DNA from: Weeksellaceae bacterium
GTDB taxonomy: Bacteria > Bacteroidota > Bacteroidia > Flavobacteriales > Weeksellaceae
DNA length: 10,209 nucleotides
NCBI GenBank assembly: GCA_028694715.1
Contig: JAQVKJ010000022.1
Coordinates: 1 to 10,209, forward strand
Reading direction: 5' to 3'
In this document: piece by piece, positions 1 through 7,620 of the stretch
Position numbering within the stretch: position 1 is the stretch's first letter
Layout: each line of letters opens with the position of its first letter
Notes under the pieces: model-generated
The model's database searches: none
Told to the model about the DNA's origin: nothing
Seen by the model: only the letters and a program-made list of their open reading frames with translations
Translations under genes and position numbers: made by a program

Positions 1-19
1 TCAAGTGTATTGTACTGAG

Positions 20-646
20 CTAACAGCGTAGATTTTTTTTAAAAATTTCATAAACTTTATAGGCTTTGGTCTGATTGTCTATTCTGATTTCGAAAAGTTT
101 ATCAGTTGATTTTAAAGTGTAAACAACGATTTCTGTAAAATCCAGTTTGCTATGTGGAATTGGTTTTTCTAGATAGTCTATATAAAAGGTGACAGGTAAA
201 ACAAAAACAAGATTGACTTCTTGTTGATCGGATTTGGTGGGTTTGATTGGCGGCAGTTGTTTTGAAAATTGTTTGAATGATTCCTCTGCACCGATTCCGA
301 GTAATAAATCAATATAATTATTCTTTTTGTTTTCAAGTAATTTGATGTTTCTGATTTTTCCTTTTTTGTCAATTACAAAACTGATTCCGCAATTAGCCGT
401 ATTCACATTGAAATCCTCCATTATATTGGAAAAATTACCAAGTTTTTCTGTTAGTTTTTCTCTGAGTTTGTTCGACATACAACTCATCAGTTCTGTTTTT
501 TGAGAAGTTGGGGAGAAATTCTCACAACCCGGAAAGACCGCCATAGCCGTAACTTCCTTTGTCTGAAAATTTTTGTTTGAATCCTCTGACTGCCCAAAAG
601 CCAAAAATGAAACCACGACCAAAAGAAGAAATAAAGATTTTTTCAT
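20..646 (-). CDS. Secreted TonB C-terminal-domain-like protein with C-terminal extension
   Basis: This 208-residue protein starts with a clear signal peptide (residues 1-18, MKKSLFLLLVVVSFLAFG, followed by Gln-Ser, a common flavobacterial cleavage context). That is why I chose the ATG at 646 over one seven codons upstream, which would put charged and polar residues before it. The mature part carries the FPGCE motif (38-42), a second Cys at 56, an FVIDKKGKI strand (90-98) and a LPPIKP...LPVTF block (131-154). This is the layout of the Bacteroidota TonB C-terminal domain, which binds TonB boxes of outer-membrane receptors. Unlike a true TonB it has no retained transmembrane anchor and no Pro-rich spacer, so energy transduction is doubtful; a periplasmic role is inferred. 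Residues 155-208 extend beyond the usual end of the domain and finish in a terminal Cys. It lies 49 nt downstream of the dedA-like gene on the same strand. Confidence 0.75.
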   Translation of the reverse strand: MKKSLFLLLVVVSFLAFGQSEDSNKNFQTKEVTAMAVFPGCENFSPTSQKTELMSCMSNKLREKLTEKLGNFSNIMEDFNVNTANCGISFVIDKKGKIRNIKLLENKKNNYIDLLLGIGAEESFKQFSKQLPPIKPTKSDQQEVNLVFVLPVTFYIDYLEKPIPHSKLDFTEIVVYTLKSTDKLFEIRIDNQTKAYKVYEIFKKNLRC

Positions 647-695
647 TATTCTTAAATTTGTCCACAATATAATATGCTTTTAGAAATACATGGTT

Positions 696-1346
696 TTATT
701 CAGCCTCTTTTCTTTTTGACTTCCTTGCTTTGATCATTTCAATCACAATCGGCAAAAGAGAAACCAGAATAATGCCAATCACTACTTTTGAGAAATTGTC
801 TTTAACAATCGGAATATTGCCCAAAAAGTACCCGACCAATGTGATTCCTACCACCCATAAAATGGCGCCTACCACATTGTAGGTGATAAAAGTTTTGTAA
901 CTCATTCGTCCGATACCGGCCACAAAGGGAGCCAATGTTCTGACAATGGGTACAAAACGGGCAATTACTATGGTTTTGCTGCCATATTTTTCATAAAAAT
1001 CATGGGTTTTGTCAATATGTGCTTGCTGCACGAATTGTTTTCCGAAAATCTTGACTTTCGTAACTTTCATTCCAAAGCGATTCCCGATGGAATAATTGAC
1101 CGAATCGCCCGCTATGGCTGCTATCAACAAGAGACCAATCACTATCCAAACATTGAGTTCATTGGGCTGAGCTGCAAGCATTCCTGCTGCAAAAAGCAAT
1201 GAATCTCCGGGCAGAAAAGGCATGACTACCAAGCCGGTTTCTACAAAAATTATCAGAAACAAAATGGCGTAAACCCAGTAACCATAATCGCGGATGAAAT
1301 CAGCCAGATGAGCATCAATATGAAGAATAAAATCAATCAGTTCCAT
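696..1346 (-). CDS. DedA family membrane protein (SNARE-associated/VTT domain)
   Basis: This 216-residue polytopic inner-membrane protein shows the DedA signatures in order: FVETGLVVMPFLPGDS (34-49), GDSVNYSIGNRFG (80-92) and ARFVPIVRTLAPFVAG (129-144) with the paired arginines R130 and R136, followed by two further hydrophobic segments and a basic tail (KARKSKRKEAE). DedA proteins are linked to membrane homeostasis, and several members act in recycling undecaprenyl phosphate or flipping phospholipids; the substrate of this one cannot be read from the sequence. The length is normal for the family. The gene follows metG at 114 nt, with a probable terminator between them, and precedes the TonB-like gene by 49 nt. 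No strong -7 promoter match is seen in front of it, only a TTATATTG octamer 28 nt upstream of the ATG. Confidence 0.9.
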   Translation of the reverse strand: MELIDFILHIDAHLADFIRDYGYWVYAILFLIIFVETGLVVMPFLPGDSLLFAAGMLAAQPNELNVWIVIGLLLIAAIAGDSVNYSIGNRFGMKVTKVKIFGKQFVQQAHIDKTHDFYEKYGSKTIVIARFVPIVRTLAPFVAGIGRMSYKTFITYNVVGAILWVVGITLVGYFLGNIPIVKDNFSKVVIGIILVSLLPIVIEMIKARKSKRKEAE

Positions 1347-1433
1347 TGTTTAAAAAAATTTAGGCGAACTTAGTCAATATAAAATCTAATTAGCGGACAG
1401 GATACTTATTTAACATTAGAAATTTTAGAGAAA

Positions 1434-1455
1434 GACATTATCGACCGAAAATGTC
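1434..1455 (-). terminator. Probable intrinsic terminator after metG
   Basis: A 6-bp perfect inverted repeat (GACATT / AATGTC) is continued by an A-A mismatch and two more pairs around a 4-nt loop. It begins 5 nt after the metG stop codon. In the metG direction it is followed by TTTCTCT, a weak T-tract, and preceded by an A-run. The placement argues for a terminator that separates metG from the dedA-like gene; the short stem and imperfect T-tract keep confidence moderate. Confidence 0.45.
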
Positions 1456-1460
1456 AATTT

Positions 1461-3497
1461 TTAGCTAATCATTGAACCGTTTGCAGTTTTTTCTTCAGGA
1501 ACCAAAAAGCTCAACTTGCCGTCTTCCTTATCGGTCAACAGCAACATGCCCTGACTCTCGATTCCCCTGATTTTCCTTGGTGCCAGATTGACCAATACCG
1601 TTACTTGTTTTCCGATCAGTTCTTCTGTTGCAAAACTCTGTGCAATCCCAGAAACGATGGTTCGCACATCAATGCCGGTATCGACTTTCATTTTGAGCAA
1701 TTTGTCAGCATTTTCCACTTTCACTGCTTCCAGAATTGTTCCTATACGCATATCGATTTTGGTGAAATCCTCAAAAGTAATTTCAGACTTTTGCGGTTCT
1801 GCATTGGGATTGGTCATATTGTTTTTGGTTTTTGTGTTTTGTAATTTTTGAATTTGTGCTTCAATGGTTTTGTCTTCAATTTTTGAGAAAACCAATTCTG
1901 ATTTGTTGAACCGATGAAGGGCCGGAAGAATCTCCGCTGAAGTTTCCAACTCATTCCAGTTTTTCAACTTCATATCGAACATTTTGCACAGTTTTTCAGC
2001 TGTAAACGGAAGAAAAGGTTCGCTCAGCTGGGCCAACATTGCAGCAATCTGAACTGCAGCATACATGATGCCTTTGACTTCTTCAGGCTGATCCTGTTTT
2101 TTCCAGGGTTCCTGAATCTGCAGAAACTGATTGCCCAATCTGGCAAGGTTCATGTATTCGTGAAGCGCATTTCTGAATTCATATTTTTCAAGATAATGTG
2201 CGATGTTTTTCGGAAAATCCTTGAGCTGGTTCAATTCCTCAAATGCAATTGTTTTTTCGGGAACGACACCGTCGAAATACTTCTCTGTCAGTACCATTAC
2301 ACGGTTGATGAAATTCCCCAAAATCCCAACGAGTTCAGAATTGTTTTTGGTCTGAAAATCTGTCCAAGTAAAATTATTGTCTTTGTTTTCTGGCAAATTG
2401 GCTGTCAACACATAGCGCAATACATCCTGTTGCCCGGGGAATTCTTCTAAATATTCATGTGCCCAAACGGCCCAGTTTCTGGAAGTTGAAATTTTGTCGT
2501 TTTCGAGATTCATGAATTCATTGGCCGGAACATTGTCCGGCAAAATATAATCCCCGTGTGCCTTGAGCATACACGGAAAAATAATGCAGTGAAAAACGAT
2601 GTTGTCCTTCCCGATGAAATGCACCAGTTTTGTGTTTTCATCCTGCCAATAGGGTTTCCAGTCTTTGCCACTTGCTTCGGCCCATTCTTGGGTGGCCGAA
2701 ATATAACCTATGGGTGCGTCAAACCACACATACAAAACTTTTCCTTCGGCCTCGGGCAGCGGAACTTTCACGCCCCAGTTCAGATCACGGGTCATCGCTC
2801 TTGGTTTCAAACCGTCATCGATCCACGATTTTACTTGTCCATAAACATTGGATTTCCAATCGTTTTTGTGTCCTTCCAAAATCCATTCTTTCAGAAAATC
2901 TTCGTATTCGTTCAATGGAAGGTACCAGTTTTTGGTGGTTTTCAAAATCGGTTTGGCTCCACTGAGTGCTGAATGCGGATTGATTAACTCATTCGGACTA
3001 AGGCTGCTGCCGCAGTTTTCGCATTGGTCGCCATAAGCATTCTCATTATGACAAACCGGACATTCGCCGATGATGTATCTGTCTGCCAGAAATTCTTTGG
3101 CTTCGGGGTCGTAATATTGTTCGGAAATTTCTTCGATGAATTTTCCTTTGTTGTACAAATCCAAGAAGAATTCTGCTGAATTTCGGTGATGCACCGGACT
3201 GGAAGTTCGCGCATAAAAATCAAAAGAAATTCCCAAGTTCATCATGGTTTCTTTGATCAGTTCGTGGTATCTGTCCACAATTTTTTGAGGTGTTGTGTCT
3301 TCTTTTCTGGCACGAATGGTAATCGGAATTCCATGCTCATCCGAACCACCTATCATGATGACATCTGCTCCTTTTCGTCTCAAATAGCGCACATAAATAT
3401 CCGCCGGAACATACACGCCGGCCAGATGTCCGATGTGGATAGGGCCGTTGGCATAAGGAAGTGCCGTGGTCACCGTATATCTTTTTGGATTGTTCAT
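1461..3497 (-). CDS. metG: Methionine--tRNA ligase
   Basis: This 678-residue class I synthetase charges tRNA(Met) and tRNA(fMet) with methionine in the cytosol. The HIGH signature is at 21-24, the Zn-binding knuckle uses Cys146, Cys149, Cys159 and Cys162, and the second ATP-binding signature is KISTS at 335-339 in place of KMSKS. An anticodon-binding helical domain follows (about 390-545). After a polar linker (about 550-571) comes an EMAP-II/Trbp111-like tRNA-binding domain (about 573-678), so this is the long, probably dimeric form. I place the start at the ATG at 3497 (MNNPKRY): an upstream in-frame start at 3530 would lie before the TATCTTTG promoter box (3520-3527) and add 11 residues lacking homology. 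The gene is transcribed divergently from the PH-like membrane protein gene and ends 5 nt before a likely terminator. Confidence 0.98.
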   Translation of the reverse strand: MNNPKRYTVTTALPYANGPIHIGHLAGVYVPADIYVRYLRRKGADVIMIGGSDEHGIPITIRARKEDTTPQKIVDRYHELIKETMMNLGISFDFYARTSSPVHHRNSAEFFLDLYNKGKFIEEISEQYYDPEAKEFLADRYIIGECPVCHNENAYGDQCENCGSSLSPNELINPHSALSGAKPILKTTKNWYLPLNEYEDFLKEWILEGHKNDWKSNVYGQVKSWIDDGLKPRAMTRDLNWGVKVPLPEAEGKVLYVWFDAPIGYISATQEWAEASGKDWKPYWQDENTKLVHFIGKDNIVFHCIIFPCMLKAHGDYILPDNVPANEFMNLENDKISTSRNWAVWAHEYLEEFPGQQDVLRYVLTANLPENKDNNFTWTDFQTKNNSELVGILGNFINRVMVLTEKYFDGVVPEKTIAFEELNQLKDFPKNIAHYLEKYEFRNALHEYMNLARLGNQFLQIQEPWKKQDQPEEVKGIMYAAVQIAAMLAQLSEPFLPFTAEKLCKMFDMKLKNWNELETSAEILPALHRFNKSELVFSKIEDKTIEAQIQKLQNTKTKNNMTNPNAEPQKSEITFEDFTKIDMRIGTILEAVKVENADKLLKMKVDTGIDVRTIVSGIAQSFATEELIGKQVTVLVNLAPRKIRGIESQGMLLLTDKEDGKLSFLVPEEKTANGSMIS

Positions 3498-3519
3498 TTC
3501 TGAAAATGATTTTGGAGTG

Positions 3520-3527
3520 CAAAGATA
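3520..3527 (-). promoter_or_regulatory. -7 promoter element of metG
   Basis: On the minus strand this reads TATCTTTG, a perfect match to the Bacteroidota housekeeping -7 element TAnnTTTG. It ends 22 nt before the metG ATG, so the predicted leader is short (roughly 15-20 nt). A convincing TTTG -33 element is not seen at the usual spacing. It overlaps the possible upstream extension of metG and so supports the start at 3497. Confidence 0.6.
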
Positions 3528-3610
3528 CACAGAGCAGGATGAAAATGATAGATTTGAAGGCTATAATTTATGATATTGGGTTTTAATCCGAATCGGTTGT
3601 TTAGGTTTTG

Positions 3611-3618
3611 TATATTTG
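3611..3618 (+). promoter_or_regulatory. -7 promoter element of the PH-like membrane protein gene
   Basis: TATATTTG matches TAnnTTTG exactly and lies 24 nt before the ATG at 3643. A TTG that could start the same frame (3616) is inside this box, which argues against it as a start. It is divergent from the metG box 83 nt away; no clear -33 TTTG is present. Confidence 0.55.
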
Positions 3619-3642
3619 GGAGTTAACATTTGTTCTAAAATC

Positions 3643-4143
3643 ATGTTGAATCAGCAAATAATCATAAGAAATCATCCGGATTATCGTTTTACGGTTTTTG
3701 GCTTGTTTGCTTTTATTTTGCTGGCTTTCATGATTCTCATCATTTTCATGTTTGGGATTTTGAGGGCAGAAGATTTGCCATCGTTGTTGTTGACCATACC
3801 GGTAATGTTTTTTCCAATGATTTTTTTTGTTTTGCTTTTTTATTTCTGGCTATGGGACACCTTTGGAATGACCCAAATAGAAATCAATCAAAAGTCGTTG
3901 ATTATAATCCAACGAAACAAATTATTCTCAAAACCAAAGCATATCAATCTGGGTATCATTCAAGATATCGTAATGGAAGATTTGACGCTTGAAATTACAA
4001 GATACAATATCAGATTCCACCCGTTTTCAAGGTATAATTTTGCATTGAAGCTTGTGACCAAAACGGGGAGTTTCTATATTGTAAAATGGATGGAAGAGAA
4101 AAAAGCAAAGGAAGTTCAACACCATATAAAAATGAATCTTTAA
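3643..4143 (+). CDS. Two-transmembrane protein with probable PH-like domain, function unknown
   Basis: This 166-residue protein has a short polar N-terminus, two strongly hydrophobic segments (about 17-40 and 48-71), then a soluble tail. The tail begins WDTFGMTQIEINQKSLIIIQ and continues with short alternating strands and an IIQDI motif near 105-109, followed by a short helix at the C-terminus (about 150-163). Two membrane helices followed by such a beta-rich segment resemble bacterial PH-domain (bPH/DUF304-like) membrane proteins, but the resemblance is by pattern only and no catalytic residues are visible. The ATG at 3643 is preferred over a TTG at 3616 that lies in the promoter box. The gene stands alone: metG is divergent and der is 366 nt downstream. 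Confidence 0.75.
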   Translation: MLNQQIIIRNHPDYRFTVFGLFAFILLAFMILIIFMFGILRAEDLPSLLLTIPVMFFPMIFFVLLFYFWLWDTFGMTQIEINQKSLIIIQRNKLFSKPKHINLGIIQDIVMEDLTLEITRYNIRFHPFSRYNFALKLVTKTGSFYIVKWMEEKKAKEVQHHIKMNL

Positions 4144-4182
4144 AAAAGCAAAGGTTTTTGAAACTGGGAAATTAAAATTCAG

Positions 4183-4317
4183 ATGGAAAAGAATTACAAT
4201 AAACCAAAAAAGAATCAGGAATTTGAGCAAGAATTTCATAATTTGGTACCTGAATTCAGAATTTCAATAAAGATTCATTTTTGTTCGGTCAACTCCAAAT
4301 TAATAAAGAATGAATGA
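4183..4317 (+). CDS. Possible small ORF (44 aa), polar, unknown
   Basis: The ATG at 4183 opens a 44-codon frame rich in Lys, Asn and Glu in its first half (MEKNYNKPKKNQEFEQEF), with more hydrophobic residues after position 25, ending in TGA at 4315-4317. The stop overlaps the start region of the next small frame by 8 nt, as in translationally coupled genes. There is no recognised domain, no promoter match just upstream and no ribosome-binding signal. Chance occurrence in AT-rich DNA is a serious alternative. Confidence 0.2.
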   Translation: MEKNYNKPKKNQEFEQEFHNLVPEFRISIKIHFCSVNSKLIKNE

Positions 4318-4438
4318 AGAGGTGCAAAACATCATCAGAGAATCAATCTACGGATTTCATTGGATTTTGATTGGAGCTGTGGGCATTCTGTTGCTATATC
4401 TTGTTCTTAGAAGCTTCATGGAGAGGAAAAACAAATAA
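4310..4438 (+). CDS. Possible small single-pass membrane protein (42 aa)
   Basis: The frame from ATG 4310 to TAA 4436-4438 encodes 42 residues: an acidic/polar N-terminus (MNEEVQNIIRES), a continuous hydrophobic stretch (about 17-33, HWILIGAVGILLLYLVL), then a basic end (RSFMERKNK). The charge layout fits the positive-inside rule with the N-terminus outside. This amphipathic organisation is less likely to arise by chance than the preceding small frame. It lies 71 nt before der on the same strand. No family is recognised. Confidence 0.4.
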   Translation: MNEEVQNIIRESIYGFHWILIGAVGILLLYLVLRSFMERKNK

Positions 4439-4497
4439 AACCATCTTATTTTTGGGCATGCCTTTCAGATTTACAAATCAGAAACTATTAAAAAGAT

Positions 4498-4505
4498 TAT
4501 CTTTG
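4498..4505 (+). promoter_or_regulatory. -7 promoter element of der, 4 nt from the ATG
   Basis: TATCTTTG matches TAnnTTTG exactly and ends only 4 nt before the der ATG at 4510. Transcription from it would begin at or next to the start codon, giving a leaderless or nearly leaderless mRNA. No TTTG -33 element is found at 17-23 nt spacing. A second -7 match (TATTTTTG, 4447-4454) could give an alternative transcript with a leader of about 50 nt. Confidence 0.55.
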
Positions 4506-4509
4506 CAGC

Positions 4510-5817
4510 ATGTCAAATATTGTAGCCATAGTCGGCCGACCCAATGTTGGTAAATCCACTTTATTCAATCGTTTGCTCAGAAAAAGACAGGCGATTGTCG
4601 ATGATATTTCTGGCGTAACCCGCGATCGACATTACGGAAAAAGCGATTGGAACGGTCATGAATTCACTGTCATCGATACAGGTGGTTACATTCACGGCTC
4701 TGACGATACATTTGAGTCTGAAATCAGAAAACAAGTGGAATTGGCCATTGACGAAGCCAATGTGATACTGATGATGGTGGACAATCAGGTCGGGATGACC
4801 GAAATGGACAAAGAAGTGGCCCATCTGCTCAGGAAAACTGAGAAACCCGTACTTCTTGTGGTCAACAAGGTGGACTCAAACAAAAATCTAAATGACAGTT
4901 ATGAGTTTTTTAACCTTGGTTTTGAAAAAATATTTACCGTTTCTTCAATGACTGGCAGCGGCACCGGAGAGCTGCTTGACGAGGTGGTGACTTATTTTGA
5001 CGATTCCGAATACCGCGACGATTTTGAAGGGCTGCCCAGGGTCACTATCGTGGGTCGGCCGAATGCCGGAAAGTCCACGCTGACCAATGCGCTACTCGGC
5101 GAAGAAAGAAACATAGTCACCGATATTGCAGGCACAACCCGCGACACCATAGAAACGCTGTACAACAAATTCGGTCATGAATTTGTGTTGATAGATACTG
5201 CGGGTATCAGAAAAAAAGGGAAGGTGAGTGAGGACCTTGAATTTTATTCGGTCATGCGCGCCATCCGTTCGGTGGAAGATTGCGATGTCTGTGTACTGAT
5301 GATTGACGCTACCCGAGGAATGGAAGCCCAAGATTTAAATCTTTTGTTTTTGGCACAAAGGAACCGAAAGGGGATTGTTATTCTGGTCAATAAATGGGAT
5401 TTGATTGAAAAAGAAACGCAAACGATGAAGGAGTACGAGGCCGAAATCAAAAGAAAAATCGCGCCTTTTAACGATGTTCCGGTACTCTTCATCTCTGCCC
5501 TCACCAAACAAAGGGTGCATAAAACGGTTGAAACCATTATGAGGGTGCATGAAAACCGAAAATCGAGAATCAAAACCAGTAAACTTAATGAATTGATGCT
5601 GCCCATCATTGAAGCCACGCCGCCACCATCTATCAAAGGAAAATACATCAAGATAAAATATGTCACCCAGCTACCGACCCAAACACCTCAGTTTGCGTTT
5701 TTCGCCAATCTACCACAGTACGTGAAGGAACCCTATAAGCGGTTTATAGAAAATCAATTGAGAAAGAATTTTGATTTTAAAGGTGTGCCGATTGAGATTT
5801 ATTTCAGACAAAAATAA
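4510..5817 (+). CDS. der: Ribosome biogenesis GTPase Der (EngA)
   Basis: This 435-residue GTPase is essential in most bacteria for assembly of the 50S ribosomal subunit. Two tandem G domains are complete. The first has GRPNVGKST (9-17), DTGGY (56-60) and NKVD (119-122); the second has GRPNAGKST (182-190), DTAG (229-232) and NKWD (294-297). The C-terminal KH-like domain (about 350-435) includes the TPPPSIKGKYIKIKYVTQ segment and ends FDFKGVPIEIYFRQK. The length is that of the family, and all nucleotide-binding motifs are intact. The ATG at 4510 begins MSNIVAIVGRPN, the standard Der N-terminus, directly after a -7 box. It converges with the ABC exporter gene, with 11 nt between stop codons. Confidence 0.98.
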   Translation: MSNIVAIVGRPNVGKSTLFNRLLRKRQAIVDDISGVTRDRHYGKSDWNGHEFTVIDTGGYIHGSDDTFESEIRKQVELAIDEANVILMMVDNQVGMTEMDKEVAHLLRKTEKPVLLVVNKVDSNKNLNDSYEFFNLGFEKIFTVSSMTGSGTGELLDEVVTYFDDSEYRDDFEGLPRVTIVGRPNAGKSTLTNALLGEERNIVTDIAGTTRDTIETLYNKFGHEFVLIDTAGIRKKGKVSEDLEFYSVMRAIRSVEDCDVCVLMIDATRGMEAQDLNLLFLAQRNRKGIVILVNKWDLIEKETQTMKEYEAEIKRKIAPFNDVPVLFISALTKQRVHKTVETIMRVHENRKSRIKTSKLNELMLPIIEATPPPSIKGKYIKIKYVTQLPTQTPQFAFFANLPQYVKEPYKRFIENQLRKNFDFKGVPIEIYFRQK

Positions 5818-5828
5818 TTTGAACTCCA

Positions 5829-7616
5829 CTATTTATCGTCCTCAAAAGTTTTAGCAATTTTCTCTATGTTGAGACTTTTTGCCATCGCATCGAAGATTTG
5901 TTTGTAAGTACCATTCTGCTCATAAATCTCCTGATGAGTACCGGATTCCATGACGCTTCCTTTTTCCATCGCATAAATTCTGTCGGCATCGATGATTTGT
6001 GAAATGCTGTGAGAAATGATGATGACCGTTCTGTCTTTTTTGATGGCATCAAGACTGTTTTTGATTTGTTCGGTAGCTATGGCATCCAGACTGGCCGTTG
6101 GTTCGTCAAGGAAAATAATAGGTGGGTCTTTCAAGAACATTCTGGCGATGGCAATTCTTTGTTGTTGTCCGCCCGACAGTAACAATGCATTGCTCTCAAA
6201 TTTCTGAGGCAAATCCATGATCTGCTCATAGATGTATGCCTTTTTTGCAGCTTCAATGACCTCACTCTGTGAAGCTTTAGGATTTCCATAACGAATGTTT
6301 TCTTCGATGGTGCCACTGAAAATGTGATTTTTTTGGAGTACTAGTCCGATGTTGTTTCTCAAAAATCGGGTGTCATATTCTTCAAGCGGTACGCCGTCCA
6401 ACTGGATTTCTCCTTTTGTGGGTTCATAGAATTTGTCGAGCAAATTAATCACCGTGCTTTTTCCGGCACCGCTCAATCCCACCAATGCAGAAATTTTGTT
6501 GGGCAATATTTCCATGTTAACGCCAAACAGCGCTTGAGTACCGTTCGGATAGGTGAAATCCACATTTTTGAATTCAAATTTTCCGTGGATTTTATCGGGT
6601 CTGTAATTACCGGACCGTTCAGTTTCCTCATCTGCATTGAGCACATTGAAGAAACTTTCAGAATAAATAACTGCATCGTTCATGTCATCAAAAATCCTAT
6701 GCAACTGACCGATGGGAGCGGTAACATTGTTGAACAACAATATGTGAAACATAATCATTCCAATGCTCATTTGACCAATCAGTACCAGATAAGCAGTGAG
6801 TATGATGATGATGACAACACCGATTTGTTCTACAAAATTCTTGATGCCATTGAACAGGAAACCCGTTTTTTGTGTTTGCAGTTGATTTTCAGTCATTTCA
6901 TATTGAATGTCGTTTTGTTTCTCGGCTTCAATTTTCTCTCTGTTGAAAGATTTGATGACGGTAATTGATTCAATAATATTGACGATTCCTTGACTTTTGG
7001 ATTCCCTGTATTTGCGCATTTTTCTACGCCATCCGCTCAGTTGCTTTGCTTGTTTTACAATGATGAAAATGTACACCGGTACTATGCCGAGCCCTACCAT
7101 GCCCACCCAGACATTGGCATTGAACATCAAAATAAGTGCAATCAGTGAGTTGGCGAAGAGTGGAAGGATATTGATGAAAAAATTCTGTACCAGCCTTGTC
7201 AGGCTCGAAATGCCTAAATCAATCCGTGTCTGAAGTTTCCCAGATTCATTGTCGGTAGCAGTAAAAAACGCCATTCTGTAGGTAAGGATTTTTTCGACTA
7301 CCGAATTTGCGAGGTCCCTGGAGATGTAAATTCTTAGTTTTTCACCATAAAACTTCTGACCAAAGGTGATGAAAACATTGATGATTTCTTTGCTGAGCAG
7401 TATCACAGAAATCAGCAACAGTATGTTGGCTCCTTGCTGAAATCCCTTGCCTGCTTCCACCAGAGCATTGACTTCGTCCACCGTATATTTCAGAATAAAA
7501 GCATTGACTTGGGCCGTAAAGGAGCCAATCAGCGTCAGAAACAAAGTTCCTGCAACCATCCACCGATAAGGCCTGACAAAGGGTCTGAGATAATTAAAAA
7601 GCTGTAGAAGCGACAT
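5829..7616 (-). CDS. ABC exporter half-transporter (fused permease and ATPase)
   Basis: This 595-residue type IV ABC protein (MsbA/Sav1866 type) should work as a dimer in the inner membrane to export a lipid or other hydrophobic substrate; the substrate is not readable. The six-helix membrane domain occupies about residues 15-305. The nucleotide-binding domain (about 345-580) has Walker A GLSGAGKST (380-388), Q-loop Gln428, signature LSGGQ (480-484), Walker B IIFLDE (500-505) with catalytic Glu505, D-loop SLD (509-511) and switch His536, so it looks catalytically competent. The stretch between LP (469-470) and the signature is about four residues shorter than in MsbA-like exporters and lacks their TEVGERG-type X-loop. 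The ATG at 7616 (MSLLQLFNYL) follows a well-formed promoter. The gene is 12 nt downstream of the TIGR02757 gene and could also be read through from that operon. Confidence 0.95.
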   Translation of the reverse strand: MSLLQLFNYLRPFVRPYRWMVAGTLFLTLIGSFTAQVNAFILKYTVDEVNALVEAGKGFQQGANILLLISVILLSKEIINVFITFGQKFYGEKLRIYISRDLANSVVEKILTYRMAFFTATDNESGKLQTRIDLGISSLTRLVQNFFINILPLFANSLIALILMFNANVWVGMVGLGIVPVYIFIIVKQAKQLSGWRRKMRKYRESKSQGIVNIIESITVIKSFNREKIEAEKQNDIQYEMTENQLQTQKTGFLFNGIKNFVEQIGVVIIIILTAYLVLIGQMSIGMIMFHILLFNNVTAPIGQLHRIFDDMNDAVIYSESFFNVLNADEETERSGNYRPDKIHGKFEFKNVDFTYPNGTQALFGVNMEILPNKISALVGLSGAGKSTVINLLDKFYEPTKGEIQLDGVPLEEYDTRFLRNNIGLVLQKNHIFSGTIEENIRYGNPKASQSEVIEAAKKAYIYEQIMDLPQKFESNALLLSGGQQQRIAIARMFLKDPPIIFLDEPTASLDAIATEQIKNSLDAIKKDRTVIIISHSISQIIDADRIYAMEKGSVMESGTHQEIYEQNGTYKQIFDAMAKSLNIEKIAKTFEDDK

Positions 7617-7620
7617 CTTG

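Larger units (their letters stand above)
4144..4509 (+). other. 366-bp gap before der with two small overlapping ORFs
   Basis: This AT-rich stretch holds no long reading frame. It contains two small frames described separately (4183-4317 and 4310-4438), a TATTTTTG match to the -7 consensus at 4447-4454, and the der -7 box at 4498-4505. I see no tRNA, no strong hairpin terminator and no riboswitch-like structure. Confidence 0.6.

Noticed and set aside
2556..2972. 138-codon open frame antisense to metG
   Set aside because: Shadow of metG coding sequence; no family resemblance and composition typical of an antisense frame.
3498..3530. Upstream in-frame start that would extend MetG by 11 residues ([11 protein letters not shown])
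   Set aside because: It overlaps the TATCTTTG promoter box and adds sequence with no counterpart at the standard MetG N-terminus.
3616..3642. TTG start giving nine more residues to the PH-like membrane protein
   Set aside because: The TTG is part of the TATATTTG -7 box, so it would not be in the transcript.
4027..4239. 70-residue hydrophobic frame on the minus strand opposite the end of the PH-like gene
   Set aside because: Hydrophobicity follows from reading A-rich coding DNA backwards (Phe/Leu-rich); no promoter or partner gene.
4371..4553. 60-codon frame running from the small membrane ORF into der
   Set aside because: It overlaps der in the wrong frame and has an incoherent sequence; the 42-codon frame at 4310-4438 is more plausible.
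5244..5666. 140-codon open frame antisense to der
   Set aside because: Shadow of the second G domain of der; no recognisable domain.
6796..6822. GATGATGATGA-like short repeat
   Set aside because: It encodes a run of Ile/Leu in a membrane helix of the ABC exporter; not a microsatellite of note.
6534..6968. 144-codon open frame antisense to the ABC exporter
   Set aside because: Mirrors the membrane-domain coding sequence; no independent start signal or promoter.
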